In this document: positions 44,576 to 53,394 of the stretch, piece by piece
Position numbering within the stretch: the first letter of the stretch is position 1
Layout of the letters: every line of letters begins with the position of its first letter
Origin: Myxococcales bacterium
GTDB taxonomy: Bacteria; Myxococcota_A; Polyangia; Polyangiales; Polyangiaceae
NCBI GenBank assembly: GCA_025355005.1
Contig: JANXLV010000166.1
Coordinates: forward strand, 1 to 64,000
DNA length: 64,000 bases
Direction of reading: 5' to 3'
Program-made: the position numbers and the translations under genes
Notes under the pieces: model-generated
Database searches by the model: none
The model's input: the letters and a program-made list of their open reading frames with translations, nothing else
What the model was told of the DNA's origin: nothing

Positions 44576-46563
44576 GAAGGGTCCTTTTTTTCGGGGTGGC
44601 TGTGCGGGACAGGTGAGAGCTTGGCGAGCACGCGACGAAGCTCGCGCATCCTCCGCAGCTCCGTCATCTCGTCGGCGGTGGAGCTTTCCACGAGGTGCTT
44701 GTATTCGGCTGCGGAATGGCCGGTGAGCTGGAGAAAGGGATCCTCTTCCGGCGTGCCGGCGGAGAGCTTCTGCGTCGTCTTCTGGCGGACGCGCTCATCC
44801 GTGTACTTTGCAAGTATCGTCCGTGCGTGGCTCGCTGCGCGTGCCTTTGCGTAGAGCGCGCCGGTGGCCTCCACGTGCTCGGCGAACGCACGCCGCGTCG
44901 GCGGAGGCGCGGGCCGCGGGCGCGCCTGTCTCACGCCCACCGCAAGGAAGAGGACCAGCGCAGCGGCGAGCGCGTGCCACATGCCCATGCCCAGCCCCGC
45001 CTGCGAGAGCGCGGACAGCGGGTTGCCCGGCGGGGTGAGCCCCGACTGTGGCCGTGCGATGACGATGGGGTGCTCGTGGTAGCTGCGCAGGTTGCCCTCT
45101 CGCGTTGCGGCGAACGCGCGCTCCACCAGCGCCATCGCGGCCTTCGCGTTCTCTCCATGCGCGAGCCCGACGTTCGTGAACAGGTCCGCCGTGGCGACCG
45201 TGACGATCGCGCCGCGACCGATGGACTCTTCGATCGCGTAGGCGTCGTCGTCCGCTGCGTCCTCCGTCAGACCCATCGTCGCGACGACCTCGCGCGTCAG
45301 CTGCGCGTTGTCGGTCTTCTTCTCGCCGCGGTCACGCAGCTGCAGCTTTCGCCCGACGTTCACGCGCGCCGGGTAGGTGAAGACCTCGTGCTGGTAGGGA
45401 TCGTCGAGCAGCACGGTGACGTCGCGCTCCTTCGACGAAGAGGACGTGACGGCAAGCGTGTCCTCCATGTCCGCGCGCGGCTCCAGCGCCAGGACCAGAC
45501 CGCCCGCACCGACCCACGTGAGCAGGTGCGAGCGTGCGTCCTCGTCCAGCTTGGTGATGGACAGGTCGAGCACGACGAGCGGTGTGAGATCGTCTTCCTG
45601 CGGGATGGGCAGGGACCCGATGGAGCCCGACAGGTAGCTTGCCGAAAAGCCTTGGCGTTCGAGGACGTCCACGAGCAGCTGCTTGCCTGCCGGATCGTTC
45701 TCGGTGGGTGGATGGGAGCCGGCGTCGCATCCTGCGGAGAAGAGCGCAAGCATCACGACGGACGCCGCGAGCATCGCCGCGCGCACCAGCGCCGTCGCGC
45801 TTCGCTGCACGTGGGCGATGGACTCCCGAGAGGGCTCGTGCCCGCCGAACTCGACCTCTTCCACTTCGCGCACCACGGACGAGAGCTCCGTGCGCGCGCT
45901 TGCATCCGCGCACGAGCGCACGTATTCGCCATTCGTACGGTGTCGCGCGAACCGGATCACGCCGCGGTGGTCAAGCGCGCGCAGCGAGGCCGTCAGGTAG
46001 GTGCCCAGCGCCTCCCTCGATTGTCCGCGTGCCGCAAGGTCGTTCGCGAGCGCGAGCAGCCGCTCGGCATCCGTGATGACCGGGCCACGCTCGAGGAGCG
46101 GCGCGGCGTCGGGTGTGGTCTCCTTCTCCTGGGCGACATCGCGCAGCGAGTCGTCGCGGCGGCTGCGCAGAAACGCGAGCAACACCGGCAAGAGCAGGCC
46201 AAGCAGCACGGCCAGCACGATCGCAGCGGTGAGCACCATCGCGATTGTCCCGAGCTCCTTCGGGATCTTCGGCGTGCTGGGCGGGTCCGTGGTGTCTTCA
46301 TGCTTCGGCGGCAGCTGCTTGTCGCACGCGGCCGCGAGGGGCTCACAGCCTGCCGTCTCCCGCGCGAGCGGGCACGTGGCCTGGTCGGTCCCGTCCAGGA
46401 TCTTTGGCGGATGCGTGCAGAATGCATGTTGTCCGCTGCCCATGGCGTCCTTCACGGCCAGGTCTGCGGCCGCCGGAGGCTTGTGGGCGGCGAACGCCTG
46501 ACGCACGGGCAACACGCTCGTGAGCGCGCACAGCATGGAGCAGAGAGCGACGCTCCTCTTCAT
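44572..46563 (-). CDS. DUF4129-DUF4350 fusion membrane protein
   Basis: 663 residues. Signal peptide, a Cys-bearing N-terminal segment with four Cys before the first TM (residues about 110-130, AMVLTAAIVLAVLLGLLLPVLLAFL), then a DUF4129-like C-terminal domain (LGTYLTASLRALDHRGVIRFARHRTNGEYVR) that normally ends such a protein. Here it continues through a second TM (about 260-280) into a DUF4350 region (ASYLSGSIGSLPIPQEDDLTPLVVLDLS; AYAIEESIGRGAIVTVATAD) and a last TM near residue 545. In other MoxR clusters these are two genes. Start and stop overlap its neighbours (ATGA). Confidence 0.8.
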   Translation of the reverse strand: MKRSVALCSMLCALTSVLPVRQAFAAHKPPAAADLAVKDAMGSGQHAFCTHPPKILDGTDQATCPLARETAGCEPLAAACDKQLPPKHEDTTDPPSTPKIPKELGTIAMVLTAAIVLAVLLGLLLPVLLAFLRSRRDDSLRDVAQEKETTPDAAPLLERGPVITDAERLLALANDLAARGQSREALGTYLTASLRALDHRGVIRFARHRTNGEYVRSCADASARTELSSVVREVEEVEFGGHEPSRESIAHVQRSATALVRAAMLAASVVMLALFSAGCDAGSHPPTENDPAGKQLLVDVLERQGFSASYLSGSIGSLPIPQEDDLTPLVVLDLSITKLDEDARSHLLTWVGAGGLVLALEPRADMEDTLAVTSSSSKERDVTVLLDDPYQHEVFTYPARVNVGRKLQLRDRGEKKTDNAQLTREVVATMGLTEDAADDDAYAIEESIGRGAIVTVATADLFTNVGLAHGENAKAAMALVERAFAATREGNLRSYHEHPIVIARPQSGLTPPGNPLSALSQAGLGMGMWHALAAALVLFLAVGVRQARPRPAPPPTRRAFAEHVEATGALYAKARAASHARTILAKYTDERVRQKTTQKLSAGTPEEDPFLQLTGHSAAEYKHLVESSTADEMTELRRMRELRRVLAKLSPVPHSHPEKKDPS

Positions 46564-47342
46564 GACGTCGCGCCTTCCTCGCTGCGGCGCGCGATCTCCA
46601 GGAAGCGGGCCTGGATGTCCCAGCCCTCCGTCTTGGTACGCACGTTGAGGTAGGAGAAGAAGCGGGCGACGGCCTCGAGCGGGAGCACCAGGAAGAATGC
46701 AGTGTACGAGATCACGCCGCCGTACGACTCCCAGACGGGCGGGGGCGCGCTGACCTGGAGCAGGTCGGTGAGGAGCGCACGCGCGGACACGTCGAGGACG
46801 ACCACAGCCACGAGCCGCCCGACCAGCACCACGATCGACATCACGGCCATGTCACCGAACGCAGCGCCGATGATGCGCTGCGCGCGCGAGAAGGTTGCGA
46901 TGGGGCCGGAGCTCTCCGCGATCATGATCTCCGGCGCCGTGAAGAACAGCACCGCCAGCCACGCCCCCGGGATGACGAAGAACACGATGCCCATCCCCAC
47001 GAGCGCCAGCTGGAGCACGCGGAGCGGAACGAGCGCGAGGGACTTGCCGACGGACGTGACGAGGATCTCACCCGTCTTCGGGCGAGCGTCGAACACCAGG
47101 CGCGATGTCATGACAGTGACCGGCGTGGCGGCGAAGAGCGACAGACCGATCGCCGTGAACCAGCCCCACTCCGGACCCGCGGCACTACCAACCAGCGTGG
47201 AGATGGCGGCCGACGGCACGACGCACAGGAGCGACGGCCAGATGTACGCGCGCACATTCGCCACGAAGAAGCGCAGCGCGACGTCGAGGACGTCCCACAA
47301 GCTGCGCTCGCGAAGCGCGACACGAGCCTCCGCAACGTTCAA
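46560..47342 (-). CDS. Multi-pass membrane protein of MoxR operon
   Basis: 260 residues from TTG 47342, which overlaps the stop of the SpoIIM gene (TTGA). An N-terminal soluble segment is followed by six to seven hydrophobic segments (for example LRVLQLALVGMGIVFFVIPGAWLAVLFF; DMAVMSIVVLVGRLVAVVVLDV; GVISYTAFFLVLPLEAVARFF). It resembles DUF7544/GlpM-like or glycerophosphoryl-diester-esterase membrane-domain proteins often found next to RDD and SpoIIM genes. No catalytic residues stand out. A membrane scaffold is likely; family uncertain. Confidence 0.72.
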   Translation of the reverse strand: MNVAEARVALRERSLWDVLDVALRFFVANVRAYIWPSLLCVVPSAAISTLVGSAAGPEWGWFTAIGLSLFAATPVTVMTSRLVFDARPKTGEILVTSVGKSLALVPLRVLQLALVGMGIVFFVIPGAWLAVLFFTAPEIMIAESSGPIATFSRAQRIIGAAFGDMAVMSIVVLVGRLVAVVVLDVSARALLTDLLQVSAPPPVWESYGGVISYTAFFLVLPLEAVARFFSYLNVRTKTEGWDIQARFLEIARRSEEGATS

Positions 47343-48355
47343 GATCTCACCGCGGTCTTCTGGCGGCCCGCGAAGAGGATGTAGCTTCCCACCAGCAGGA
47401 AGTTCACGATGCCGACGATGCGCTTCACGAGCTCCGGGATGCTCGACGCGGACCAGAAGCCTTCGATGCCGGCGGCGATGAGCAGCATCACCGTGGCGCC
47501 GGTCGCGATGACGACGAGCTCCCCCGCGGCTGCGCGCAGCGAGTCGAGGCGCGTCTTTTCGCCCGGCGCGACCACGGACCATCCCATGGATAGGCCGCCG
47601 CCGCCTGCGATGATGATCGCGCCGAGCTCGAACGTGGAGTGGCCCACCACGAACGTGAAGATGTTCTGTCCCGCGCCCTGCGACGCGACGTACCCGAGGA
47701 TCGCGCCCGTCGCGAGCCCGTTGTGTACCAGGTAGAACGCGGAGCCAATGCCGCCGAAGATCCCGAGCGCGAAGCAACGCAGCGCGATGCCGATGTTGTT
47801 GTTCACGTAGAACCCGGCCATCATCGTGTTCTCGCCGGTGCCGCGGCCGTCGAAGCCCTTCTGATAGGCCTCGGTCAGTGGCTTCAACATGTCCTCGGGC
47901 GCGACGCGGAACGCGAACTCCGGGTGGATTGTGGACATCACCAGGCCGAAGACGAACGGCAAGATGAAGAGCGCCGCGGCGATCGCCATGGAGCGCCACC
48001 GCTTGCGTATCGCGCGCGGGAACGCGGCGTAGAGGTCGCGAACGCGGAAGAGGCCAGCCTCACCGCGACGTGCTGTTTTTCCCTCGCGCGCGTGTGCGCC
48101 GTACATCACGCCATGTGCATGGGCGACCAGACCCATGAGGTAATCGAGCAGCGGCGGCGAGTAGTGTGAAGCCTTCGCGCGCGCGAGGTCCGCGCACACG
48201 TCGCGGTAGAGCGGTGACAGCTGACGGAGCTCCAGCGGCCCGAGGTGGCGCAGCCCGCGCGCGTCCACGATGCGCACGATGGCCTCGAGCTGGTTCCACT
48301 CCTTCTCGCGGCGCTCGATGAACGCGCGCTCCGTGACGGCGGAGACTAGCGCCAT
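47339..48355 (-). CDS. Stage II sporulation protein M (SpoIIM) family membrane protein
   Basis: 338 residues from ATG 48355 (MALVSAVTERAFIERREKEWNQLE). SpoIIM-like: N-terminal helical region, then five or so membrane helices (SMAIAAALFILPFVFGLVMST; ALRCFALGIFGGIGSAFYLVHNGLATGA; FVVGHSTFELGAIIIAGGGGLSMGW) with the family HSTFELGAI block. In sporulating Firmicutes SpoIIM helps remodel peptidoglycan during engulfment; elsewhere the family accompanies MoxR/DUF58 genes with a role in envelope biology. The RDD gene upstream ends inside its first codons (10-bp overlap). Confidence 0.88.
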   Translation of the reverse strand: MALVSAVTERAFIERREKEWNQLEAIVRIVDARGLRHLGPLELRQLSPLYRDVCADLARAKASHYSPPLLDYLMGLVAHAHGVMYGAHAREGKTARRGEAGLFRVRDLYAAFPRAIRKRWRSMAIAAALFILPFVFGLVMSTIHPEFAFRVAPEDMLKPLTEAYQKGFDGRGTGENTMMAGFYVNNNIGIALRCFALGIFGGIGSAFYLVHNGLATGAILGYVASQGAGQNIFTFVVGHSTFELGAIIIAGGGGLSMGWSVVAPGEKTRLDSLRAAAGELVVIATGATVMLLIAAGIEGFWSASSIPELVKRIVGIVNFLLVGSYILFAGRQKTAVRS

Positions 48356-49161
48356 GACGCTGCCCCGCGCGACGACGCAGGGCCTTCGGTGCGGCCGGCG
48401 TTGACGGCCTGATCGTAGATGAGCGCGATGGCGCGCGCGGGTGGGATCTGTTTCACGCCGAAGCGCCGCGTCAGCATGTCGGAGAGGAGGCTCGCGAGCT
48501 CGTCCCGGCGTGCGCTTCCGAGCGCGTGATCGCGGCGCAAGAACAGCTCGAATGCAGCGCGCTCCTCCGGATCCAGGCGCACGTCGTCCGGCAGCTCGCG
48601 CAGCTCGGCGGGGGTGGGCGGTGGCCGCAGGATGATCGGGCGTGCCGCGCTCGCGCGTTCGGTGCGGACCACCATCGTGCCCGCGACGAGATCCCCCATG
48701 CGCTGGAACCGCCGCGTGAGCGCCATGGCGACGACGCCTGCGATGTAGCCAAACGGCAGCGCGTCCGCCGCGCGCAGCAGGTTGCGCAGGAGGGAAGCGG
48801 AGAAGCCGATGGGACGGCCCATCGTCGTGACCACGCGCAGACCGAGCGCGCTCTTTCCAATGGTGGCGCCGCGTGTGGCCTCGAGCGCGGTGAAGTAGCC
48901 CCACTGCGCGAGAAAGAGCATCACGAGCAGGATGCCGATGCCGGCCTTCGCGACCTCCTCGACGCTGCCGCCGACGGTGATTGCGGTGCCTGCGGAGAGC
49001 GCGAGGATCACGATGAAGCCGACGACGGCGACCACGAAGTAGCAGACGAAGAGATCGATCGCGTATGCAGCCGCGCGCCGCCCCGGGCCCGCCACCTTCC
49101 ACTGGAAGACGATGTGCTCTGGCGTCTCGATCGCCACGTCCGTATCGAGCGGCTCGCTCAT
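48346..49161 (-). CDS. RDD family membrane protein
   Basis: 271 residues, ATG about 11 nt after TAAGCT. The family block is present: WKVAGPGRRAAAYAIDLFVCYFVV, with Arg and the Asp of RDD at the first TM, then TVGGSVEEVAKAGIGILLVMLFLAQWG, ATRGATIGKSALGLRVV and DALPFGYIAGVVAMAL. A C-terminal cytoplasmic helical tail (about residues 165-271) is charged. First gene of the six-gene MoxR operon. Confidence 0.9.
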   Translation of the reverse strand: MSEPLDTDVAIETPEHIVFQWKVAGPGRRAAAYAIDLFVCYFVVAVVGFIVILALSAGTAITVGGSVEEVAKAGIGILLVMLFLAQWGYFTALEATRGATIGKSALGLRVVTTMGRPIGFSASLLRNLLRAADALPFGYIAGVVAMALTRRFQRMGDLVAGTMVVRTERASAARPIILRPPPTPAELRELPDDVRLDPEERAAFELFLRRDHALGSARRDELASLLSDMLTRRFGVKQIPPARAIALIYDQAVNAGRTEGPASSRGAASWR

Positions 49162-49269
49162 GCGGGCAGGAGCTTACCAGCGCGGTCGCGGAACGACGAC
49201 ACTCGATCTCCGCCCCGGAAAGGCGCATCCTTTCTCCAAGGATTGGCCACCGCGAAGGGTCCACGAATC

Positions 49270-49680
49270 ATGGATGTTGCGAAGCTGGTGTTCACGATCA
49301 GGCACGGAATGCTCGCCGCCGCCCTCGGCGTTGCCTGCGGAACGGACCCGCCGCCCGTGGTCGCGGCCCCCATCGAGACGCCAGTCGCCGCAGCCTCCGC
49401 GCGTGCGCGCCCGGCAGCGCCGCTCTCGTCGCCTGCAGAGGGGGAGCTCGGGATCGCCACGGACGAACAGGCGACCGGCAAGGTGGTGAAGCGCCCGCGC
49501 ACGACCGCGCACCAGCAAGCCGCTCCGAAGGACTGCTGTATGGGAAAGAACGAGTGCAAGGGCAAGAGCGGCTGCGTCACGAAGGCCACCTGCGGCGCCA
49601 TGGCGCACTCGTGCGCGGGTCAAAACCAGTGCAAGGGCACGGGCACATCCTGCCCGCCCGGCGGCACCCCCAGCCCCTGA
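49270..49680 (+). CDS. Cys-rich bufferin-like lipoprotein
   Basis: 136 residues from ATG 49270. A short hydrophobic lead ends in a lipobox-like GVAC, then an Ala/Pro linker. The C-terminal 45 residues are dense in Cys and Lys: KDCCMGKNECKGKSGCV, then TCGAMAHSCAGQNQCKG and GTSC. The repeated NxCKGxxxC and HSCAGQNxCKG pattern is that of BufA-type bufferins (DUF2282/BufA2), metal-binding peptides that are modified by a DUF692 (MNIO) enzyme with a BufC partner. No DUF692 gene lies within this window, so the match is by motif only. Confidence 0.65.
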   Translation: MDVAKLVFTIRHGMLAAALGVACGTDPPPVVAAPIETPVAAASARARPAAPLSSPAEGELGIATDEQATGKVVKRPRTTAHQQAAPKDCCMGKNECKGKSGCVTKATCGAMAHSCAGQNQCKGTGTSCPPGGTPSP

Positions 49681-49737
49681 CGCCTTCGCGCTAGAGCTTT
49701 TTCAGCGGCAAACGCCAGGGCGCGATACGATCATGGT

Positions 49738-50355
49738 GTGCGACGGATTTCCCTGACTGCAGCGCTCGCCGTGACCATCTCGGCGCTCATGGCTGCATGC
49801 TCGCTCGCGGCGTCGTTCGACGGCCTCGCTTGCGGCGACAACTGCGATGCGAAGGACGGCACGGTCGACGGGACGATCGACGGCGCGAGCGCACAGCTTG
49901 ACGGCAGCGTGGGCCCCACGCCGGATGGCTCGCTGATGGACATGGACGGTGGCTCGACCGATGCCGGCGGTGACGTGAAGGATGCGTCGAAGCCCAAGGA
50001 CTCGGGAGTGCCGGTCTTCACGTACACATGCCCTTCAAGCGCCACCAAGGTGGCGGACTGCGCGACCTGCATGGGCGCGATGTTCCCGTGCGTCCTCTGC
50101 GGAAGCAGCGGCGCGGACCATTCGCAGACGCTCGGCTACTGCGTCACCACCCCGACCTCCTCCGCATGCGAAGGCAGGGGGCCTGCGGCCTACGACGACT
50201 GCCTCTGCACGGTCGGCCCCGAGATCTGCGCGCAGCCGTACAACATCTGCGTGCAGCCCAGCGGCCCCGCGTGTCGCACGTGCGGCTTCGACGGCGGCGT
50301 CGGTCTCCCGTGCAAGGGCGGCGGCACCTGCAGGATCACGAACCTCTGCAACTGA
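49738..50355 (+). CDS. Cys-rich secreted lipoprotein
   Basis: 205 residues from GTG 49738. Signal peptide with lipobox MAAC. An acidic/Asp/Gly linker (GDNCDAKDGTVDGTIDGAS and later) then about 120 residues with 16 Cys in CxxC and C-x3-C spacing (SSATKVADCATCMGAMFPCVLCG; CEGRGPAAYDDCLC). It is typical of the small disulfide-rich myxobacterial exported proteins. No family recognised. Separated by 57 bp from the bufferin-like gene upstream. Confidence 0.75.
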   Translation: MRRISLTAALAVTISALMAACSLAASFDGLACGDNCDAKDGTVDGTIDGASAQLDGSVGPTPDGSLMDMDGGSTDAGGDVKDASKPKDSGVPVFTYTCPSSATKVADCATCMGAMFPCVLCGSSGADHSQTLGYCVTTPTSSACEGRGPAAYDDCLCTVGPEICAQPYNICVQPSGPACRTCGFDGGVGLPCKGGGTCRITNLCN

Positions 50356-50395
50356 ACCTGGGTAGGTTCGCATCATTCCATCGCCAGGCTGATTG

Positions 50396-50998
50396 TCAGG
50401 CTGATCGTCCAGGGGGCGGGCGGATGGATACGGGGCCCATGTCCCAGCGGCATGTGTACTCGCACATGTAGTCGCCCTTCGTGCGGCAACGTGTCTCCAC
50501 GGCGCGGACGTTGCGGCCTCCGCACATCTCGATCGCGCGCTCGTGCCAGCCCAGGTTCGTGAGGCAGTCGGAGAGCGAGAAGCTATCGCACTCGAACGCG
50601 CGGAGGACTGCGGTGCCGTCGTCCACGCGATCGTAGGTCATCTGCCCCGTGTCCTTGTACAGGCGGTGCAGCTGCGCGATGTGCTTCAGGAGCGCGTGCG
50701 GATCGTGCTCGCGCACGAAATTCTTGTGCGTGGTGGTCAGCGCGGACGTGGCGGAATGAGCGCCGAGCGCGCGGTAGATCGTGGCGCCGCCGAGATGCTC
50801 CGCGATCTCGGCGTCGAGCCGCTCCTGGGTCTCGAACGGGTACCAGCCGATCGCGAGGACGATGTCCGTGACGAGCACGCGGTCGGTCTCCGTCAGCGCG
50901 GACATGACTGCGCGCAGCCCCGACTCGCCGGCTTGCTCACGCACGAAGGCGAGCCGCGAGAGGAGCACGCCGCCTCTTATCTGGCCGCGCCCGCTCAT
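50396..50998 (-). CDS. Myxobacterial paralogous family protein (TIGR02265/DUF2378- or V4R-like)
   Basis: 200 residues. A helical N-terminus (RGGVLLSRLAFVREQAGESGL) and the block LVTDIVLAIGWYPFETQERLDAEIAEHLG match the style of the TIGR02265 (DUF2378) family found in many copies in myxobacteria. The C-terminal ETRCRTKGDYMCEYTCRWD has Cys spacing like V4R ligand-binding domains. ATG eight nt from a perfect-looking TATACT. Ligand unknown. Confidence 0.65.
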   Translation of the reverse strand: MSGRGQIRGGVLLSRLAFVREQAGESGLRAVMSALTETDRVLVTDIVLAIGWYPFETQERLDAEIAEHLGGATIYRALGAHSATSALTTTHKNFVREHDPHALLKHIAQLHRLYKDTGQMTYDRVDDGTAVLRAFECDSFSLSDCLTNLGWHERAIEMCGGRNVRAVETRCRTKGDYMCEYTCRWDMGPVSIRPPPGRSA

Positions 50999-51006
50999 GA
51001 CCTTCC

Positions 51007-51012
51007 AGTATA
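51007..51012 (-). promoter_or_regulatory. TATACT -10-like element, 8 nt before a start codon
   Basis: On the minus strand GGTATACT is followed by GGAAGGTC and the ATG at 50998. If this is a sigma70-type -10, transcription starts within about 1-3 nt of the ATG. The six bases GGAAGG could also serve as a ribosome site if transcription starts upstream. Confidence 0.4.
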
Positions 51013-51014
51013 CC

Positions 51015-51740
51015 TCAGTGCAGCGCTGGCTGCGTGGGCGCTCGCTGCGCTGGGGGCAGCTGGGTTGGGCTGGGCTGCAGCACCTCCGATTCGAAGGTCG
51101 TGCGCGGCGGATCGATCTTGAGCTCGGCGACCATGCTCACGCGAGCCGATGCGAGGCGGGCGGAGAGGCGAGGCTCGTCCTGGGCCGTCGGCACGGTCGT
51201 CGCGAGGTGCAAAAATAGGCATTTTCGAACATACGCGCCGAACAGGAAGATGTGGCCCGTGAGCCGCGAATCTTTCGCCGACGCGCTACCTTGCTCGATC
51301 GCAACCCAGATCCTGGAATCGAACGCCTCGGGGCCGATGGTCACGGTGCTCTCCACGCTCCGCAGCTCCTTCGGGACCAGGCCCGCATCACGCGCGCGAT
51401 CCTCGCAGGTCTTGTGGTTCACGAGCTCGCGCTCGAAGCTCGTGTAGATCGTGACGACGGAGCTGGTAACGGCGTGCTTCGCCACCAGCTGCGGCTGCGT
51501 GTGGTCGTCGATCTTCCAGTGTTTGCCGTCCGGCAGCGGCACCGTGAGCTGGAAGCGCTCCGAGTGGAACTTGCCCCACGTGCTCTCCGCGAACTCGGGC
51601 GAGGGCGGGTCCGCTTTCACGGGCGGATCCTGGTGCGTGGGCGCGTTGACCGGCGGAGGATTGCCGCACCCTGTGCTACCGGCGCAGAGCAGCGCAAGCG
51701 CACACGGAAGCGCGCGTGCGTTCAGACCTTCGTGAGCCAT
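51015..51740 (-). CDS. Lipoprotein of unknown function
   Basis: 241 residues from ATG 51740, whose first codons overlap the end of ilvE by 19 bp. Signal peptide with lipobox TGC. The mature part has a PsbP-like outline: FHSERFQLTVPLPDGKHWKIDDHT, then AVTSSVVTIYTSFERELV, then RLTGHIFLFGAYVRKCLFLHLATTVP. It ends in a Pro/Gln-rich tail. Possibly DUF-type MauE/PsbP relative. Same strand and overlap suggest cotranscription with ilvE. Confidence 0.65.
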   Translation of the reverse strand: MAHEGLNARALPCALALLCAGSTGCGNPPPVNAPTHQDPPVKADPPSPEFAESTWGKFHSERFQLTVPLPDGKHWKIDDHTQPQLVAKHAVTSSVVTIYTSFERELVNHKTCEDRARDAGLVPKELRSVESTVTIGPEAFDSRIWVAIEQGSASAKDSRLTGHIFLFGAYVRKCLFLHLATTVPTAQDEPRLSARLASARVSMVAELKIDPPRTTFESEVLQPSPTQLPPAQRAPTQPALH

Positions 51741-52642
51741 TCGGGGTGCGAGTTGTCCGAGCCGCGCACGATGTCGAAGAAGCGTGTCTGGATGCGCTTC
51801 GTGATGGGGCCAACGACGCCGTCGCCGATCGGGCGGTTGTCGACCTCGCGAACGGGCGTGACCTCCGCGGCCGTGCCGGTGAAGAACACCTCGTCCGCGA
51901 GCCAGAGCTGGTCGCGCGTGATGCGGCACTCGTGCACCGTGAGGCCGAGCTCCCGGGCGATCACCATGACGGTGTCGCGCGTGATTCCTTCCAGGATGCT
52001 GCTCGAGAGATCCGGCGTGTGCAGCACGCCTTTCTTCACGAGGAAGATGTTCTCGCCCGTGCCCTCGGAGACGAAGCCGTTCACGTCGAGGAGGATCGCC
52101 TCGTCGTAGCCGCCGAACTTCGCCTCGCGCTTCGCGAGCACGCTGTTCGCGTACTGGCCTGTCAGCTTCGCCTTCGCGAGGCTCACGTTGATGTGGTGAC
52201 GTGCGAAGGAGCTCACCTTCGCGCGGATGCCGCGCTTCAACGCCTCTTCGCCGAGGTAGGCGCCCCACTTCCACGCGATGACGGTGGCACGGACGGGGTT
52301 GTCGGGCGCGTAGATACCCATCGCGCCGTCGCCCATGAAGAACATGGGGCGCAGGTAGCCCTCTTCCAGGTTGTTCACGCGGAGGAGCTCCGTGCAGGCG
52401 TCGGTGATCTGCTCCTTGCTCACGCGCGGAGTGAGCAGCGTGAGGCGGCACGAGTCCCACAGGCGATCGATGTGCTCCTTGAGGCGGAACACGTACGTCT
52501 TGCCATCCGCGCGCTTGTAGGCGCGGATGCCTTCGAACGCGCCAACGCCGTAGTGGAGGCTGTGCGTGAGAATGTGAACGTTCGCGTCATCCCACGCGAC
52601 GAGCTCACCATCGAGCCAGACCTTCTGGAGCTTTTCGACCAT
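51722..52642 (-). CDS. ilvE: Branched-chain amino acid aminotransferase
   Basis: 306 residues, normal length. PLP fold-type IV: substrate/PLP blocks HYGVGAFEGIRAYK, ATVIAWKWGAYLGEEALKRGIRAKV with the PLP Lys context in the AKLTGQYANSVLAKREAK stretch, EAILLDVNGFVSEGTGENIFLVK and LTVHECRITRDQLWLADEVFFTGTAAEV. Interconverts Leu, Ile, Val and their keto acids with glutamate. A ribosome site AAGGGA precedes the ATG. The terminal WLTKV matches the usual E. coli-like end. Confidence 0.97.
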   Translation of the reverse strand: MVEKLQKVWLDGELVAWDDANVHILTHSLHYGVGAFEGIRAYKRADGKTYVFRLKEHIDRLWDSCRLTLLTPRVSKEQITDACTELLRVNNLEEGYLRPMFFMGDGAMGIYAPDNPVRATVIAWKWGAYLGEEALKRGIRAKVSSFARHHINVSLAKAKLTGQYANSVLAKREAKFGGYDEAILLDVNGFVSEGTGENIFLVKKGVLHTPDLSSSILEGITRDTVMVIARELGLTVHECRITRDQLWLADEVFFTGTAAEVTPVREVDNRPIGDGVVGPITKRIQTRFFDIVRGSDNSHPEWLTKV

Positions 52643-52680
52643 GCGTGTTCCCTTCTCGAGGACCCATCACGGTAGTCGAG

Positions 52681-53394
52681 CTACCGCGCAAGCGCCACCA
52701 GCGTTGCACCCCCATCGGCTGGCGCCGTTGCAAACGCGACGACCAGCCTGCTCGAGCGCCCCTGCGATAGCCACGCGCCCAGCTCTCCGCGAAGCACGCC
52801 GACGTTTCCGGGCGAGTGGTTGCCCTTGCCGTGGATGATACGCGCGACGCGCTCGCCCGCGGTGCGTGCCTTCGTGAGGAAAGCGAAGAGCGACTCCTCT
52901 GCCTCGGCCGCGCGCAACCCGTGCAGGTCCAGCGTCACGTCCACGGGCAGGACGCCGCGACGCAGCTTCCTCAGCAGCTCCGGCTGGGCGTCCGCGCGCC
53001 GGCCTTCCATGTGAGCGCCGTCGTCCGTCACCTCGAACTTGACGCCGCCCATCGCCAGCGCAGCCAGTCGCTCGCGCGCCTCCTCCGCCTCTGCCCCAGC
53101 GCGGCTCCTGATCTCGTCCGCGCGCAGGTTCTTCGTGGGCTCGGCGCCGGCGCGGGCGGGCTTGTCCGTAGGCATCTGCGCGACGCCCATCATCATCCGA
53201 TGGAAGCTCTCCACCTCTTCGTCGTGCGCGGCCACGGTGCCGGTCTTCTTTGCGGCGCTGCCCCTCTGCGGAGGCGACGCGGGCTTCTTCGCGCCTGCGG
53301 CCTCCTTCTGCGCCGCCTCTTTCTCCATCCGGTTCTTCAGCTCGTTCAGCGCGAAGAACGGCGAGCCCTTGTCGGCCTTTTCTTTTCGCGTCAC
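52681..53394 (-). CDS. Smr domain protein
   Basis: 237 residues. The N-terminal half is charged and low-complexity. The Smr domain lies at about 150-237: VDVTLDLHGLRAAEAEESLFAFL, RIIHGKGNHSPGNVGVLRGELGAWL, and the LVVAFATAPADGGATLVAL end; both the LDLHG and HGKG motifs are complete. Smr domains are nucleases for branched or RNA substrates (MutS2, rescue endonuclease SmrB), so RNA or DNA processing is expected. It overlaps the preceding small gene by 4 bp. Confidence 0.92.
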   Translation of the reverse strand: MTRKEKADKGSPFFALNELKNRMEKEAAQKEAAGAKKPASPPQRGSAAKKTGTVAAHDEEVESFHRMMMGVAQMPTDKPARAGAEPTKNLRADEIRSRAGAEAEEARERLAALAMGGVKFEVTDDGAHMEGRRADAQPELLRKLRRGVLPVDVTLDLHGLRAAEAEESLFAFLTKARTAGERVARIIHGKGNHSPGNVGVLRGELGAWLSQGRSSRLVVAFATAPADGGATLVALAR

